This document shows, piece by piece, positions 7,857 to 18,490 of a stretch of 64,000 bases of DNA. The notes beneath the pieces were generated by a model. It saw only the letters and a program-made list of their open reading frames with translations. It did no database searches and was not told where the DNA came from. Both the position numbers and the translations under genes were made by a program. Within the stretch, counting starts at the first letter, position 1; each line of letters opens with the position of its first letter. Origin of the DNA: Azotobacter salinestris (lineage in GTDB: Bacteria; Pseudomonadota; Gammaproteobacteria; Pseudomonadales; Pseudomonadaceae); NCBI RefSeq assembly GCF_009363155.1, contig NZ_CP045302.1:2390001-2454000 (forward strand). Direction: 5' to 3'.

Positions 7857-10800
7857 CGTGCTTCAGGCTCCTTGACCAGCCGGCGGATGGTTTCCAGCAG
7901 CAGCGCCTCCTGATAGGGCTTGCCGAGATACTCGTTGACGCCGAGGCCGAGCGCGCGGTCGCGATGCTTCTCCCCGGTGCGCGAGGTGATCATGATGATC
8001 GGCAGGTCCTTGAGACGCTCGTCGTGGCGCACCCGGGCAGCCACCTCGAAGCCGTCCATGCGCGGCATCTCGATGTCCAGCAGCATGACGTCCGGGCGCC
8101 GCTCCTGCAGCTGAGCGAGGGCATCGGCCCCGTCCTTGGCGGTCATGCAGTCCATGCCGTGGCGCTCCAGCAGGCGCCCGGTGACCTTGCGCACGGTGAC
8201 CGAATCGTCCACCACCATTACCAGCAGCGGCCGCTCCTTCTCGGTCTCGGCAGGCGCCTGGGGCTGGATCGGCGAGATCAGCTGCAGGCTGGCCTGGCGC
8301 TCGCGCAGGGTCGCCAGCAGGTCGAGAATCACCACCACCCGGCCATCGCCGAGGATGGTCGCGCCGGAGATTCCCGGCACCACGGCGAACTGCGGCCCGA
8401 GACTCTTCACCACGATTTCGCGGGAGCCGGCCAGACCGTCCACCTGCACCGCCACCGCCTGCTCGCTGGAGCGCATCAGGATCACCGGCAGCGGCATGTG
8501 CTGGCCGGCCAGCCTGGGTTGCTGACCGTTGTCCAGCAGCTCGCCGAGATAGCGCAGCTCGTAGCGCTTGCCGGCGTACTCGAGCCCCGTCTGGTCCTTC
8601 TGGCCGTCGGCGCGGCGCGCGTAGAGCGCCTCCAGCTCGCGGGGTGCCACCCGCACGATGCCCTCGATGGTGTTCAGCGGCACTGCATAGAGGTCCTCGC
8701 CGGCGAGCACCATCAGCGCCCGGTTGATCGATACGGTGAACGGCAGGCGGATCAGGAAGCGGGTTCCGGCGCCGGGGGTCGATTCGATGCTCATCGAGCC
8801 GCCGAGTTGCTTGACCTCCGAGTGCACCACGTCCATGCCGACGCCGCGCCCGGAGATCTGCGTGACCCGGTCCGCCGTGGAGAAGCCCGCCTCGAGGATG
8901 AACTGCAGCACCTCATGGTCGGACAGCTGGGCGTCGGGCTTCATCAGCCCGCGCTCGACGGCCTTGCGGCGCACCGCATCGAGGCGGATGCCGCCGCCGT
9001 CGTCGGCCAGGGTGAGCAGGATGTCGCCGCCCTCGCGCAGCAGCTCCAGGCGGATGCTGCCCTGCTCCGGCTTGCCAGCGGCACGGCGCGCCTCGGCCGG
9101 CTCGATGCCGTGGTCGATGGCGTTGCGCAGCATGTGCTCCAGCGGCGCGACGATGCGCTCCAGCACGCTGCGGTCCATTTCCCCTTCGGCGTTGCCGACG
9201 CTGAACTCCACCGGCTTGCCCAGCTCGCCGGCGACCTGCCGGACCACCCGGCGCAGACGCGGAAGCAGGCGCTCGAAGGGCACCATGCGGGTGCGCATCA
9301 GGCCTTCCTGGAGCTCGGTGTTGACCCGCGCCTGCTGCAGCAGCAGGGTCTCGGCGTCGCGGCTGCGCGCCGCCAGGGTTTCCTTGAGGTCGAGCAGGTC
9401 GGAAGCGGATTCGAACAGCGAGCGCGACAGCTGCTGCAGCTGCGAGTGACGGTCCATTTCCAGCGGGTCGAAGTCCTCGTAGCCGGCGCGCTCGGCCTCG
9501 GCCTGGTAGCGGCTGAGGATCTGCGCCTGGGTTTCGGTGTCGAGCCGGCGCAACTGGTCGCGCACCCGTTCGATGGTGGATTCCATCTCGGCCAGGGTGA
9601 AGACGATGTCGCTCACCTGCTGCTCGACCCGGCCACGGAAGATCGAGGTTTCCCCGGCCAGGTTGACCAGGCTCTCCAGCAGATCCGCCGGCACCCGGAC
9701 CATCTCCTGCGGCGCACGCTGGGCGGCGGCTTCCCGGGCGGCCTCGGCGGCCCGCTGCACGAACGGCAGGACCTTGGCCGCGGCGACGGCGGCGAACGCA
9801 TCGCTGGCGGCGAGCAGCAGGCCGCCCGGCAGTTCCGCCCGCATCGCCACGGCCGGCTCGGGCTCCACGGGCGCAGCGCCAGTCTCGGCCTGCCGCTCGG
9901 CCGGCAGTTCCGGCACGACCGTCTCCGGCATGCTCGGCTGCGGAGCGGCGACCTCCGGCGTCCCGGCGCACCAGTCGCGGATCGCCGCGATCAGCGCCTC
10001 GCCATCCTGCAGCGGGCGCCGCTCGCGTACCGCCTCGAGCATCCCGGCGAGCCGGTCATGGCAGGCCTGCAACAGCCCGGCGAGCGCCGGGCCGGCCGTC
10101 AGCCGGCCATCGCCGAGTCCTTCGTAGAGGAACTCCAGTTCGTGGGCGAGATCGCCGATCTCGCGGATCTCGGCCATCCGCGCTCCACCCTTGAGGGTGT
10201 GCAGGTCGCGCTGCAGGGCTTCCAGGGCCGCACGGTCGGTGGTGTTCTCCAGCCAGTGCTGGAGGGCGGTAGCGGCGCTTTCGAGGATGTCGAAACCTTC
10301 CTCGAGGAAGATCTCCACCAGCTCGAGATCGTAATCCGACACCACGAACCCCGGAGGCGGACTCTCGACTCCAGGCGATGGCACCGGCGGAGCCGTGGCA
10401 CCGGTCGGTGCGTCCTCGCCGGTGAAGAAATCGATCCGCGGCATGTCGAATCGCGCTGTCTCCACGGCGGCCTCGAAGGGTTCGGCGAATGCCGGCGCCT
10501 CGCCGGCCGACTCGAGGACCACCGGCTCCAGCGCCTCGGCCAGAAGGCTGCGGGCCTCGGGGCTGGCCGCCGCGATCTGCCGGCGCCAGCCCTGCAGGGC
10601 CAGGATCAGTTCCTGCGGCTCGCCGAGCGGCAAGCGGGCCTGCAGTCGCTCGACGAGCAGCGCCAAGCGGTCGTGGCTGCGCTCCAGCAGCTCGCCGAGC
10701 CCCGCCAGATCCGGATGGGCATGCGCCAGCAGGTGTTCGTAGAGACTCTCCAGTTCATGGGCGAGATCGGCGATCGGCGCGACACCGGCCATCCGCGCGC

Positions 10801-13800
10801 CGCCCTTGAGGGTGTGCAGATCGCGCAGCAGGGCGGTCAGCGCCAGGCTGTCCTCCGGCTGGCGCAACCAGCGCTGCAGCGTCTGGGCGGCGCTGTCCAG
10901 CAGATCGACCGCCTCCTCGAGGAACAGCGCGGTCAGATCGTCGTCCGGACCGGCCTCGTCCGGCAGGATGGCGTCGAAGGTCGGGGCGGCCGGCTCGGAC
11001 TCCAGCCTGGCGCTTTCCAGCTCGCCCGGCTCCACATCGGGCAGCCCCAGGTCGTCCAGGCCCAGCGCATGGAAGGCAGACACGGACGTCTCGCTCGCCG
11101 CAACTGCAGGTGCCGGCTCCGCCGTCTCGACCGGCCAGGCCTCGAGCGGTACCAGCGACAAAGATTCGGGACCTGCGGCTTCCGCCGTGCCCCGTTCGAG
11201 CGGCTCCGCACCGGCGAGATCCAGCTCGTGAAGCAGCGGGATGGATGGCTCGTCCACCTGCATGCCATCCGCCAACTCTGGCGTCTCGCCCGGCAAGGCC
11301 TCCAGCGGCACCATGGCCACCTGCCCGGATGCAGGTTCGACGAGCACCGCCCCGGGCTCGTCCGGAGCGGCTACGGACCTTTCCGCCTGGCACTCATCCG
11401 CGTCGCCCGGCTGCGGCTCGGCCGGCATCTCCAGCAGGGCCTGCAGGGCGGCCACGCGCTCGGGCTGCGGCGTCACCTCCAGGGCGGCGGCGACCTGGTC
11501 GAGCATGCCGATCAACGCCTCGTGGGCGGCTTCGGCCTCGTCGAAGAAGCGCTCGCCGGGGCTCAGGCGGTCAGCCTGCACGGCGTCGTACAGGGCCAGC
11601 AGGGCCTGGCAGAGCGCATCGATCTGGGGCAGCTCGGCCTGCCGGGCGCCGGCACCGAGGGTGTCCAGCTCGCCGAGCAATGCGGCGAGCGCCGGCGGCT
11701 GCTCCGGCCGGGCTCGCCAGTGGCGCAGCAGAGCCTCGGCGTCCAGCAGGGTATCCATGTCCTCGGCCAGGAAGCGGCCGATCTGCCGCGGGTCGCGTAC
11801 TTCGCCGCTGTCGTCCTGCCAGCCCTCCTTGGCCGCCTCGAGGCGCTCCTGATGCAGCCGCCTGACCGCGTCGAGAAAGGCCGCACTGCCCTCGATGGGC
11901 GCCAGCGGCCGGCCGTCGAGCTGTTCCAGACCGCGCCGCAGCAGTTGCGCCGCGCGCTCGAGCAGCTCGACCTCGGCCAGATCGATGAGGATCAGGTTGG
12001 TCTTGAACTCCTTGACCAGCCGCTCCAGCGGCATGGCGATCTCGGCGATCGGCAGGAGGCCGGCCATGTGTGCGCTGCCCTTGAGGGTGTGCAGGGCGCG
12101 CTGCAGATCGTCGGTGACGCCCTGCGGCAACTCCTGGGCGCAGGCTTCGAGGAAGCGATCGAGGGTCTGCAGGTGGGTGACCGCCTCGTTGCGGAAGATT
12201 TCCAGCAACTGCGGGTCGAGCGCCTCGGCGGCTGCATCGGCGGCCGGCTGCGCGGCAGCCTGCCCGGCCTGGGCGGACAGGGCCGGCTCCTGGCCGAGAG
12301 CCAGGGCGTGGGCGATGGCCGCCAGGCGGTCCACGTCGTCGCGCTGGCACTGCGCCTTGGCGGCGAACTCCTCGACCAGCGCCGGCATCAGCGCCAACAC
12401 GTCGGCCACCGCCTGCTGCACCGCGGCGGCCGGCTGGATGCTGTGGTCGATCACCCGGTTGAGCAGGTTCTCGATGGACCAGGCCAGCTCGCCGATGATC
12501 AGCGCACGGACCATGCGCCCGCTGCCCTTGAGGGTATGGAAGGCACGGCGGACCTCGGTCAGCGCCTCCTTGTCCGTACTGTCGGCACACCACTGCGGGA
12601 AGTATTCGCCGAGGGTCTCCAGCACCTCGCCGGCTTCCTCGATGAACACCTCGAGCAGGTCCTCGTCCACCGGCGCCTCGTCGGCCGGCGGCGGCAGCAG
12701 GCTCGCCGGCACCTCGCCGGCCGGTGGATTGATCGGCTGCACGGGCGCCGCCAGCACCTCGGCGAGGGTCGGCTGCGGCTCGCCAGATCCGGCCGGTGCA
12801 GCCGGGGCCTCGCTGGCGGCCTGCGGGGGCGCGGCCTCGGGCATGGCCGGCGTCTCCGGTACCGCATCCGGCACATCGACCGCTGACCGGTCTGCCCCAG
12901 TGACTTCCAGCTGCCCGGCGGGCTCTACCGACTGGGTCACAACCGAAGCTGGAGCCAGAGCCGGCTCGACCTCGGTTGGCGCCACGACATCGCGGTCCAG
13001 GATCGACGGCTGCGCCATCAGCGGATAGCCGAGGCTGGCCAGGCTTTCCTCGGCCACGTCGAGCAGCCGCTCGCTGGCGCTGCCGTGGTCCTCGCTCAGG
13101 CGCTCGAGGTAATACTCGATGCCGGTGATGGCATCGGCCAGGGTGTCCAGACTCTGCCAATCCGGGACCACCCGACCGACCAGCAGCTGCTCCTGGATGT
13201 AGCGGTTGCAGACATCGAGCAGTGCGGCGGCGCGGGCCAGCGGAATCATCGCCAGCCCGCCGCGGACCTGTGTCAGCAGCACCGGCACGCGCTGCAGGTG
13301 TTCGTGGTTCCACTGCGAGGCGATGAACTCGATGATCGCGTCCTTGGCCTGTTCAAGGCCGGTGCGCGCCTCCTTGATCACCATCTGGTGGATCTGCGCC
13401 ACGTCGGTGGTGGGCAGCAGGTGCTCCTCGCGGCTGCGCTCCTCGGCGGTGCCGACCATGCCGGCGAGGGTCGCCTCGACGTACAACAGCGCCCCGGCGA
13501 CATCCATCAGCACGGCATCGCCCGGCTCCTGTCGGCCCTGGGCCAGGTTGCGGATGGTCTCGAGCTGGCCGAGGACGATCTTGCGCGGCTGGCCGAAACC
13601 GAGCACGCCAAGGGTGTCGCCGACCTGCTTGAGCGGCGGCAGCAGCGCCTCCAGCTCGGCGAGCTGGCGACGGTCGCTGCGCACGAAGAGATCCAGGCTG
13701 TCCTTGACCCGCACCAGCTCCTCGCAGAGGGCGGCGACCACCGAGCGCATCGCGTCGCGGTCCGGGCCGGCCAGGCGCGCGCGCTCCTCGTCCACCACGC

Positions 13801-14695
13801 CGCTGTCGGGCAGCACCTCGTCGAGCCGGTAGCGCGCCTTCAGCGCCTGCAGGCGCGCACCGCCGGCCGGAGCCTTGGCGACGTAGAACAGCAGGCTTCT
13901 GAGCAACTCCTCCGGCGCCGGCTGGTTGATGCCGTCGATGCCCTGCTCCACCAGCCGCTTGAGCTCCTTCTCGACCTGGCGCAGCAGATCGCGCAGGGCG
14001 CTGCCCTGGCTCACGCTGCCATCGCTCAGGCCCTCGACCAGCGCGGCGGCGATCTCCCACAGGGGACCGAGCGGCGCCTGGCGGCACAGGCTTTCCAGAC
14101 GAGCGAAGACCTTCGCCAGATAGCCCAGGTTGGTGCGCACGTCCTGATCGCGGATGACCCCGACCAGCGCCAGTTGCAGCATCTGTCGCAGCTTGCGCAG
14201 CAGGGTCGCGGTCTCCGGAGTGCGCAGGGCGGCCAGGGCCGTCTCCGACAGCGGTGCAGGACCACGGAGATCGGGCGTGAACAGGCTGGCCTCCGAGAGC
14301 AGGCCCTCGCCGCGGGCGGCGCGCAGGTCGTTGAGCAGCGGCAGCACCACCAGCGGCAGGTCGCGGCGCGCCGTCTGGATCCGCTCAAGATAGACCGGCA
14401 GTTGCAGGATGGCCTGCATCAGCACTTCCAGCGCCTCGCCGCGGCTCCCCGTGCGGCCGTCCAGCATGGCCTGGGCGAGCTGCTCCATTTCCTCGGCGAG
14501 CAGCGCCGCGCCATAGAACTCGACCATCTGCAGGGTACCCTGCACCTGGTGGATGTAGGCCAGACAGAAGCGTATCCGCGATAGATCCTGCGGGCTCTCG
14601 ACAAAGGCCTCCAGGGCATGCCGGGCCTGTTTCAGGGTCTCCGCGATCTCGCCCTTGACCCATTCCAAGGCGACATAATCGTGCCGATCACCCAT
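7853..14695 (-). CDS. chpA: Hybrid chemotaxis histidine kinase ChpA (multi-Hpt CheA with receiver)
   Basis: 2280 residues, the central kinase of type IV pilus (twitching) signalling. N-terminal Hpt-like modules are followed by the CheA core and a C-terminal receiver. I can see His-bearing phosphotransfer motifs near residues 50 (YIHQVQGTLQM), 745 (FHTLKGSGRM), 885 (LHTLKGSAHM), 1280 (LHTLKGGARMAGV) and 1430 (LHTLKGGARMAEI). One module has Thr in place of His (LLTQVRGGLAM). One degenerate module carries Asp (LDTLGAGARQ). The kinase core has NAIDHGIEPAEARR, DDGGGIRLDAV and GRGVGMDVV, followed by a CheW-like domain. The receiver has VVDDSVTVRKV, MLLDIEMPRMDGFEV and the Lys in GKPYQEA. The ATG at 14695 has GGAG six bases upstream and is preferred to a TTG at 14710. 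It is somewhat shorter than my recollection of P. aeruginosa ChpA (about 2470 residues). Confidence 0.95.
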   Translation of the reverse strand: MGDRHDYVALEWVKGEIAETLKQARHALEAFVESPQDLSRIRFCLAYIHQVQGTLQMVEFYGAALLAEEMEQLAQAMLDGRTGSRGEALEVLMQAILQLPVYLERIQTARRDLPLVVLPLLNDLRAARGEGLLSEASLFTPDLRGPAPLSETALAALRTPETATLLRKLRQMLQLALVGVIRDQDVRTNLGYLAKVFARLESLCRQAPLGPLWEIAAALVEGLSDGSVSQGSALRDLLRQVEKELKRLVEQGIDGINQPAPEELLRSLLFYVAKAPAGGARLQALKARYRLDEVLPDSGVVDEERARLAGPDRDAMRSVVAALCEELVRVKDSLDLFVRSDRRQLAELEALLPPLKQVGDTLGVLGFGQPRKIVLGQLETIRNLAQGRQEPGDAVLMDVAGALLYVEATLAGMVGTAEERSREEHLLPTTDVAQIHQMVIKEARTGLEQAKDAIIEFIASQWNHEHLQRVPVLLTQVRGGLAMIPLARAAALLDVCNRYIQEQLLVGRVVPDWQSLDTLADAITGIEYYLERLSEDHGSASERLLDVAEESLASLGYPLMAQPSILDRDVVAPTEVEPALAPASVVTQSVEPAGQLEVTGADRSAVDVPDAVPETPAMPEAAPPQAASEAPAAPAGSGEPQPTLAEVLAAPVQPINPPAGEVPASLLPPPADEAPVDEDLLEVFIEEAGEVLETLGEYFPQWCADSTDKEALTEVRRAFHTLKGSGRMVRALIIGELAWSIENLLNRVIDHSIQPAAAVQQAVADVLALMPALVEEFAAKAQCQRDDVDRLAAIAHALALGQEPALSAQAGQAAAQPAADAAAEALDPQLLEIFRNEAVTHLQTLDRFLEACAQELPQGVTDDLQRALHTLKGSAHMAGLLPIAEIAMPLERLVKEFKTNLILIDLAEVELLERAAQLLRRGLEQLDGRPLAPIEGSAAFLDAVRRLHQERLEAAKEGWQDDSGEVRDPRQIGRFLAEDMDTLLDAEALLRHWRARPEQPPALAALLGELDTLGAGARQAELPQIDALCQALLALYDAVQADRLSPGERFFDEAEAAHEALIGMLDQVAAALEVTPQPERVAALQALLEMPAEPQPGDADECQAERSVAAPDEPGAVLVEPASGQVAMVPLEALPGETPELADGMQVDEPSIPLLHELDLAGAEPLERGTAEAAGPESLSLVPLEAWPVETAEPAPAVAASETSVSAFHALGLDDLGLPDVEPGELESARLESEPAAPTFDAILPDEAGPDDDLTALFLEEAVDLLDSAAQTLQRWLRQPEDSLALTALLRDLHTLKGGARMAGVAPIADLAHELESLYEHLLAHAHPDLAGLGELLERSHDRLALLVERLQARLPLGEPQELILALQGWRRQIAAASPEARSLLAEALEPVVLESAGEAPAFAEPFEAAVETARFDMPRIDFFTGEDAPTGATAPPVPSPGVESPPPGFVVSDYDLELVEIFLEEGFDILESAATALQHWLENTTDRAALEALQRDLHTLKGGARMAEIREIGDLAHELEFLYEGLGDGRLTAGPALAGLLQACHDRLAGMLEAVRERRPLQDGEALIAAIRDWCAGTPEVAAPQPSMPETVVPELPAERQAETGAAPVEPEPAVAMRAELPGGLLLAASDAFAAVAAAKVLPFVQRAAEAAREAAAQRAPQEMVRVPADLLESLVNLAGETSIFRGRVEQQVSDIVFTLAEMESTIERVRDQLRRLDTETQAQILSRYQAEAERAGYEDFDPLEMDRHSQLQQLSRSLFESASDLLDLKETLAARSRDAETLLLQQARVNTELQEGLMRTRMVPFERLLPRLRRVVRQVAGELGKPVEFSVGNAEGEMDRSVLERIVAPLEHMLRNAIDHGIEPAEARRAAGKPEQGSIRLELLREGGDILLTLADDGGGIRLDAVRRKAVERGLMKPDAQLSDHEVLQFILEAGFSTADRVTQISGRGVGMDVVHSEVKQLGGSMSIESTPGAGTRFLIRLPFTVSINRALMVLAGEDLYAVPLNTIEGIVRVAPRELEALYARRADGQKDQTGLEYAGKRYELRYLGELLDNGQQPRLAGQHMPLPVILMRSSEQAVAVQVDGLAGSREIVVKSLGPQFAVVPGISGATILGDGRVVVILDLLATLRERQASLQLISPIQPQAPAETEKERPLLVMVVDDSVTVRKVTGRLLERHGMDCMTAKDGADALAQLQERRPDVMLLDIEMPRMDGFEVAARVRHDERLKDLPIIMITSRTGEKHRDRALGLGVNEYLGKPYQEALLLETIRRLVKEPEAR

Positions 14696-14716
14696 AGCGA
14701 CTCCAGTCAACGTGAA

Positions 14717-15604
14717 CTACCCCCTGCGGGTGAAGGCCAGTACCAGAGGGTCGGCCACCGGCACCAGGTCCGGATGCTGCCAACCGACCACCTCGCCCAC
14801 TCCGATCACCAGGAGTCCACCCGGTGCCAGGCGCTCGGCCAGCCGGTTGAGGATCTCGCGGCGACGCCAGCGACGAAAGTAGATCAGCAGGTTCTGGCAG
14901 AAAATGACGTCCATGCCGGACATCGGCGCCTTGGCCAGGTCCAGCACGTTGAGGCGAGTGCCGCATACGCGCGACGCCAGCCCCGGCAGAATCCTGTAGC
15001 GCCCGTCCGGGTGGGCGGTGAAATAGCGCTCGCGCAGCGTTGCATCGAGGCGCTCCAGCTTGAGCGCCGGATACAGCCCGCGGCCCAGCTTTTCCAGGGC
15101 GCTGCGGCTGATGTCGGTGGCCGTGACGCCGAAGCGCTCGGCCGGGGCCGCGACCTCGCCGCCCAGCACTTCCATGGCGGTGATGGCCAGCGAGTAGGGC
15201 TCCTCGCCCGTGGAGCAGCCGACGCTCCAGAAGGCCCAGGGGCGCTGCATCCCGTCCGCCGCCAGGCGCGCACGCAGATAACGCTCGAGCAATGCGAACG
15301 ATGGCGCATGGCGGAAGAAGCAGGTTTCCTGGACGGTCAGGCGGTCGAGCAATTGCAGCCACTCCAGCGCGCCCCGCGGCCCGTCGATGACCCGTCGGTA
15401 GTAGCTGGCGTAGTCGCTCAGGCCCAGTTCGCCCATGCGGGCGCTCAGGCCGATCTGCAGGAAGCGCTTGCGCTGCTCGTCGAGCACCAGGCCGCAGCGC
15501 TGCTCGAGCAGGCGCTGCCAGTCGCGGAACTCGGCCGCGGACATCTCGGCCGAGGTTTTCATCGCCCAGGCGCCTCTTGGCTGTATAGCCCGAATTTCGT
15601 TCAT
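14717..15604 (-). CDS. pilK: CheR-type methyltransferase PilK
   Basis: 295 residues if the ATG at 15604 is used. The CheR N-domain (EFRDWQRLLEQRCGLVLDE, RLTVQETCFFRHAPSFALL) precedes the SAM-binding domain (FWSVGCSTGEEPYSLAIT, GVTATDISRSALEKLGRGLY, VIFCQNLLIYFRRW). PilK methylates glutamates of the transducer PilJ. The gene sits between pilJ and chpA, 21 bp before the chpA start. The start is uncertain: a GTG lies at 15610 and an ATG at 15562 (MKTSAEM) with AGAGG upstream. All the conserved domain is retained with any of them. Confidence 0.9.
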   Translation of the reverse strand: MNEIRAIQPRGAWAMKTSAEMSAAEFRDWQRLLEQRCGLVLDEQRKRFLQIGLSARMGELGLSDYASYYRRVIDGPRGALEWLQLLDRLTVQETCFFRHAPSFALLERYLRARLAADGMQRPWAFWSVGCSTGEEPYSLAITAMEVLGGEVAAPAERFGVTATDISRSALEKLGRGLYPALKLERLDATLRERYFTAHPDGRYRILPGLASRVCGTRLNVLDLAKAPMSGMDVIFCQNLLIYFRRWRRREILNRLAERLAPGGLLVIGVGEVVGWQHPDLVPVADPLVLAFTRRG

Positions 15605-15671
15605 GCGCACCCGGCAGCCCGCGCGGGGCCGCCGCCTCGTTGTCGGTATCGGTCCGGAGCGGTCTGGCGGC

Positions 15672-17720
15672 TCAGAGCGTGTCCGCGGTTTCCGGGAGGG
15701 TGAAGCCGGACACCGACTTGCGCATCTCGCTGGCCAGCTTGGCCAGGCTGCCGATGCTCATGGCGGTGGCGCTGGTACCGGCGGAGGTCTGCGAGGTGAT
15801 CTCCTGAATCACGAACATGGTGTTGGAGATGTGGCCGGCCGAGGAGGCCTGCTGGCGCGCCGCGTTGGAGATGTTCTGGATCAGCGCGGCGAGGGTTTTT
15901 GAGACCTTCTCGATCTCTTCCAGGGCGACCCCGGCGTCCTGCGCCAGACGGGCACCGCGGACCACTTCGGTGGTGGTCTGCTCCATGGAGATCACCGCCT
16001 CGTTGGTATCGGTCTGGATGGTCTTCACCAGCGCCTCGATCTGCTTGGTCGCCGCCGAGGAGCGCTCGGCGAGACGCTGCACCTCGTCGGCCACCACCGC
16101 GAAGCCGCGGCCCGCATCGCCGGCCATGGCCGCCTGGATCGCAGCGTTCAGGGCGAGGATGTTGGTCTGATCGGCGATGTCGTTGATCAGGCTGACGATG
16201 TCGCCGATCTCCTGGGAGGACTCGCCGAGGCGCTTGATCCGCTTGGAGGTGTCCTGGATCTGCTCGCGGATGTTGTCCATGCCGGTGATGGTGTTGTGCA
16301 CCACCTCGTTGCCCTTGTTGGCGATGGCCACGGAGCGCTCCGCCACCGCCGAGGATTCCGCGGCGTTTGCCGATACCTGGTCGATGGACACCGCCATTTC
16401 GTTGACCGCCGCCGAGGCGCCGGCGATTTCCTGGGCCTGGTGCTCGGAGGCCTCGGCCAGGTGCATCGCGGTCGCCTGGGCTTCCTGGGCGGAGCTGGCC
16501 ACCTGCTGCGCCATCTGGTTGATGGTCTCCACCAGTTCGCGCAGCTGGTCGATGGAGTAGTTGATGGAGTCGGCGATGGCGCCGGTGAAGTCCTCGGTCA
16601 CGGTCGCCGCCACGGTCAGGTCGCCGTCGGCGAGGTCGGCGATCTCGTCGAGCAGGCGCAGGATCGCGGCCTGGTTGCGCTCGTTCTTCTCCGCGGTTTC
16701 GATCAGCCGCTGGCGGGTGCCCTGCATCATGACCAGGGCGATCATGACGATGGCCGCCACCATCAGCACGACCAGCACGTAGCCGGCCACGGAGGTCAGC
16801 TCGCGCTCGTCGGCCAGTCCTTCGAGGCTGAGGGCCAGGGTCTTGGCCTTATCCAGCAGGGTCTGGGAAACGGCGAAGACCGCATCGACCGATTCGCGCA
16901 CCTGGAGCAGCTCCGGCGAGGCCTCGAGGATCTCGTCCACCGAACCGGTGACGAACTGGAACAGCTCGGCGATTCCGGCCAGACGCTCGAGCGCCCTGGG
17001 ATCGCTGACCCGGGAAATGCCCTGGGCCGGATTGCCGTGACGCATGCCGTTGAGCACGCGACCGAATTCCCCGGTGTCGTCGCCGAAGCGGTTGGCGGCC
17101 TCGATCGCATCCTTGCCGCCAGCAAGCACCATCTTCACCGAGGCGAGAATCCGCTCGGCCAGCAGCGCCTGGCGCTGGGCCAGCGCCACCTGGACAGCCG
17201 GGGCGCCGCCGGCCACCAGGCTTTCGACCACCTTCTCGTACTCGGCCTGCAGCTGCGGCACGGTTTCGGTCAGGGTCGCCGCCACCGCATGCAGGGACAG
17301 GATGGCCTTCTGGCTAGCGAGGATGGTGGCGCTGTTGGTCTTCAGGGAGTCCCAGTCGGCCTGCACCGCCGCCATCGTATCCTGCACCGAGAAGGGTGCC
17401 GGCGGCAGGTCGTTCTTCTCGTCGCCATTCTTGAGGGTGTTCCAGCGCTGCTCGAAGTCCATGCTGGACTCCTTGAGCAGGGCGAAGGCCGGCCCGTTGC
17501 CGGCCGCCGCCTCGCCGGCGTTCGTGGCGATGCGCTGGGACAGTACGCGCAGCTCGCCGGCATGGGCGATGTATTGCTGGTCGTTGACCGCCTGGGTGTT
17601 GAGGTAGGTGAAGATGGCGAACAGCAGAATGATGGAAACGATCAGGACTGCGAAGAATCCGGCCAGCCAGGCGCTGCTGCGCAGGCTCATCCATAGAGAG
17701 TCCGTGTTGTGTCTTTGCAT
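15672..17720 (-). CDS. pilJ: Methyl-accepting chemotaxis transducer PilJ
   Basis: 682 residues. A first membrane helix near residues 15-38 ([18 protein letters not shown]) leads into a periplasmic PilJ-type sensor domain. The second helix is near residues 317-337 ([20 protein letters not shown]). A HAMP segment and the MCP signalling domain follow, with the hairpin tip [20 protein letters not shown] and [17 protein letters not shown]. Note Gln and Met in the tip where most MCPs have Glu and Arg, as in other PilJ proteins. It senses surface contact or pilin status and controls ChpA. It lies upstream of pilK, with a 67-bp gap, and after pilI. Confidence 0.96.
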   Translation of the reverse strand: MQRHNTDSLWMSLRSSAWLAGFFAVLIVSIILLFAIFTYLNTQAVNDQQYIAHAGELRVLSQRIATNAGEAAAGNGPAFALLKESSMDFEQRWNTLKNGDEKNDLPPAPFSVQDTMAAVQADWDSLKTNSATILASQKAILSLHAVAATLTETVPQLQAEYEKVVESLVAGGAPAVQVALAQRQALLAERILASVKMVLAGGKDAIEAANRFGDDTGEFGRVLNGMRHGNPAQGISRVSDPRALERLAGIAELFQFVTGSVDEILEASPELLQVRESVDAVFAVSQTLLDKAKTLALSLEGLADERELTSVAGYVLVVLMVAAIVMIALVMMQGTRQRLIETAEKNERNQAAILRLLDEIADLADGDLTVAATVTEDFTGAIADSINYSIDQLRELVETINQMAQQVASSAQEAQATAMHLAEASEHQAQEIAGASAAVNEMAVSIDQVSANAAESSAVAERSVAIANKGNEVVHNTITGMDNIREQIQDTSKRIKRLGESSQEIGDIVSLINDIADQTNILALNAAIQAAMAGDAGRGFAVVADEVQRLAERSSAATKQIEALVKTIQTDTNEAVISMEQTTTEVVRGARLAQDAGVALEEIEKVSKTLAALIQNISNAARQQASSAGHISNTMFVIQEITSQTSAGTSATAMSIGSLAKLASEMRKSVSGFTLPETADTL

Positions 17721-17903
17721 GCTTCCCCCGTCTTACCCCGCAGAACGACGGTCCCCTGTACCGCCGATGAGCCGGCCCGTGGCCGACCCGACATTGAGCA
17801 GCGCCCGCCAGGAGCGCCGTTGAGGGCAAAGGTCGCACCCTTGCCATCCCGGGCCCGTCCAGAATGGTCCCGGTATCTTTTCGATAACGGACGGGACGTC
17901 CGG

Positions 17904-18446
17904 CTAGTGCCGCGACGCCACGTCGAGAAAGCTGGCATTGCGTGCCAGTGCGTGTGGACTGAACACCAGCCATGGCTGCTCGCACTGGAACACCCCGAGG
18001 ATGAACGGTTGGATCGTCGCCTCCAGAGGCGGCAGCCGCTCGGCGAAGGTCTCCACCGGAAAGTGCTGCAGGCCGTAGACCTCGTCGACGATCAGTCCGG
18101 CGAACACCTCCTGGCAATCCACCACCAGAACCCGGCGCTGCTTGCGCAGGGACGCCGCCTCGCGGCCGAAGAACTCGCACAGGTCCATGATCGGTAGCAG
18201 GCGCCCGCGCACGTTGGCCACCCCCCTCACCCAGCTCTTCACGCCCGGCAGCGGGGTGTAGCGCGGCTCGTGCAGCACCTCGCTCACCTCGCCCATGGAT
18301 GCGACGAACAGCCGCTCGCCCATGCGGAAGCCGATGCCGGTCCAGCTCTGCGCCGTCTCCTGCTGGGCAGGCAGCACGGCGGCCAGCGAACGGCAACGCC
18401 GGTCGATCTCGAGCAGGAGTTGAAAGGGCGTGTCTGCAGGCGACAT
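17904..18446 (-). CDS. pilI: CheW-like adaptor PilI
   Basis: 180 residues with one CheW domain (GIGFRMGERLFVASMGEVSE, GVANVRGRLLPIMDLCEFFG, RVLVVDCQEVFAGLIVDEV). It links PilJ to the ChpA kinase. The 183-bp gap to pilJ is the largest in the cluster. It holds no ORF I can support and may contain an internal promoter or mRNA structure. Confidence 0.93.
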   Translation of the reverse strand: MSPADTPFQLLLEIDRRCRSLAAVLPAQQETAQSWTGIGFRMGERLFVASMGEVSEVLHEPRYTPLPGVKSWVRGVANVRGRLLPIMDLCEFFGREAASLRKQRRVLVVDCQEVFAGLIVDEVYGLQHFPVETFAERLPPLEATIQPFILGVFQCEQPWLVFSPHALARNASFLDVASRH

Positions 18447-18490
18447 TCGACCTGGGCCTTATGCGCGGTAACGAGGGCGCCGGGCAGGCA

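Noticed and set aside
7964-12886. Very long open frame antisense to chpA (1640 codons)
   Set aside because: It arises from GC-rich codon bias on the opposite strand. The translation is Gln/Arg/Leu-rich without any domain, while chpA on the other strand has clear motifs throughout.
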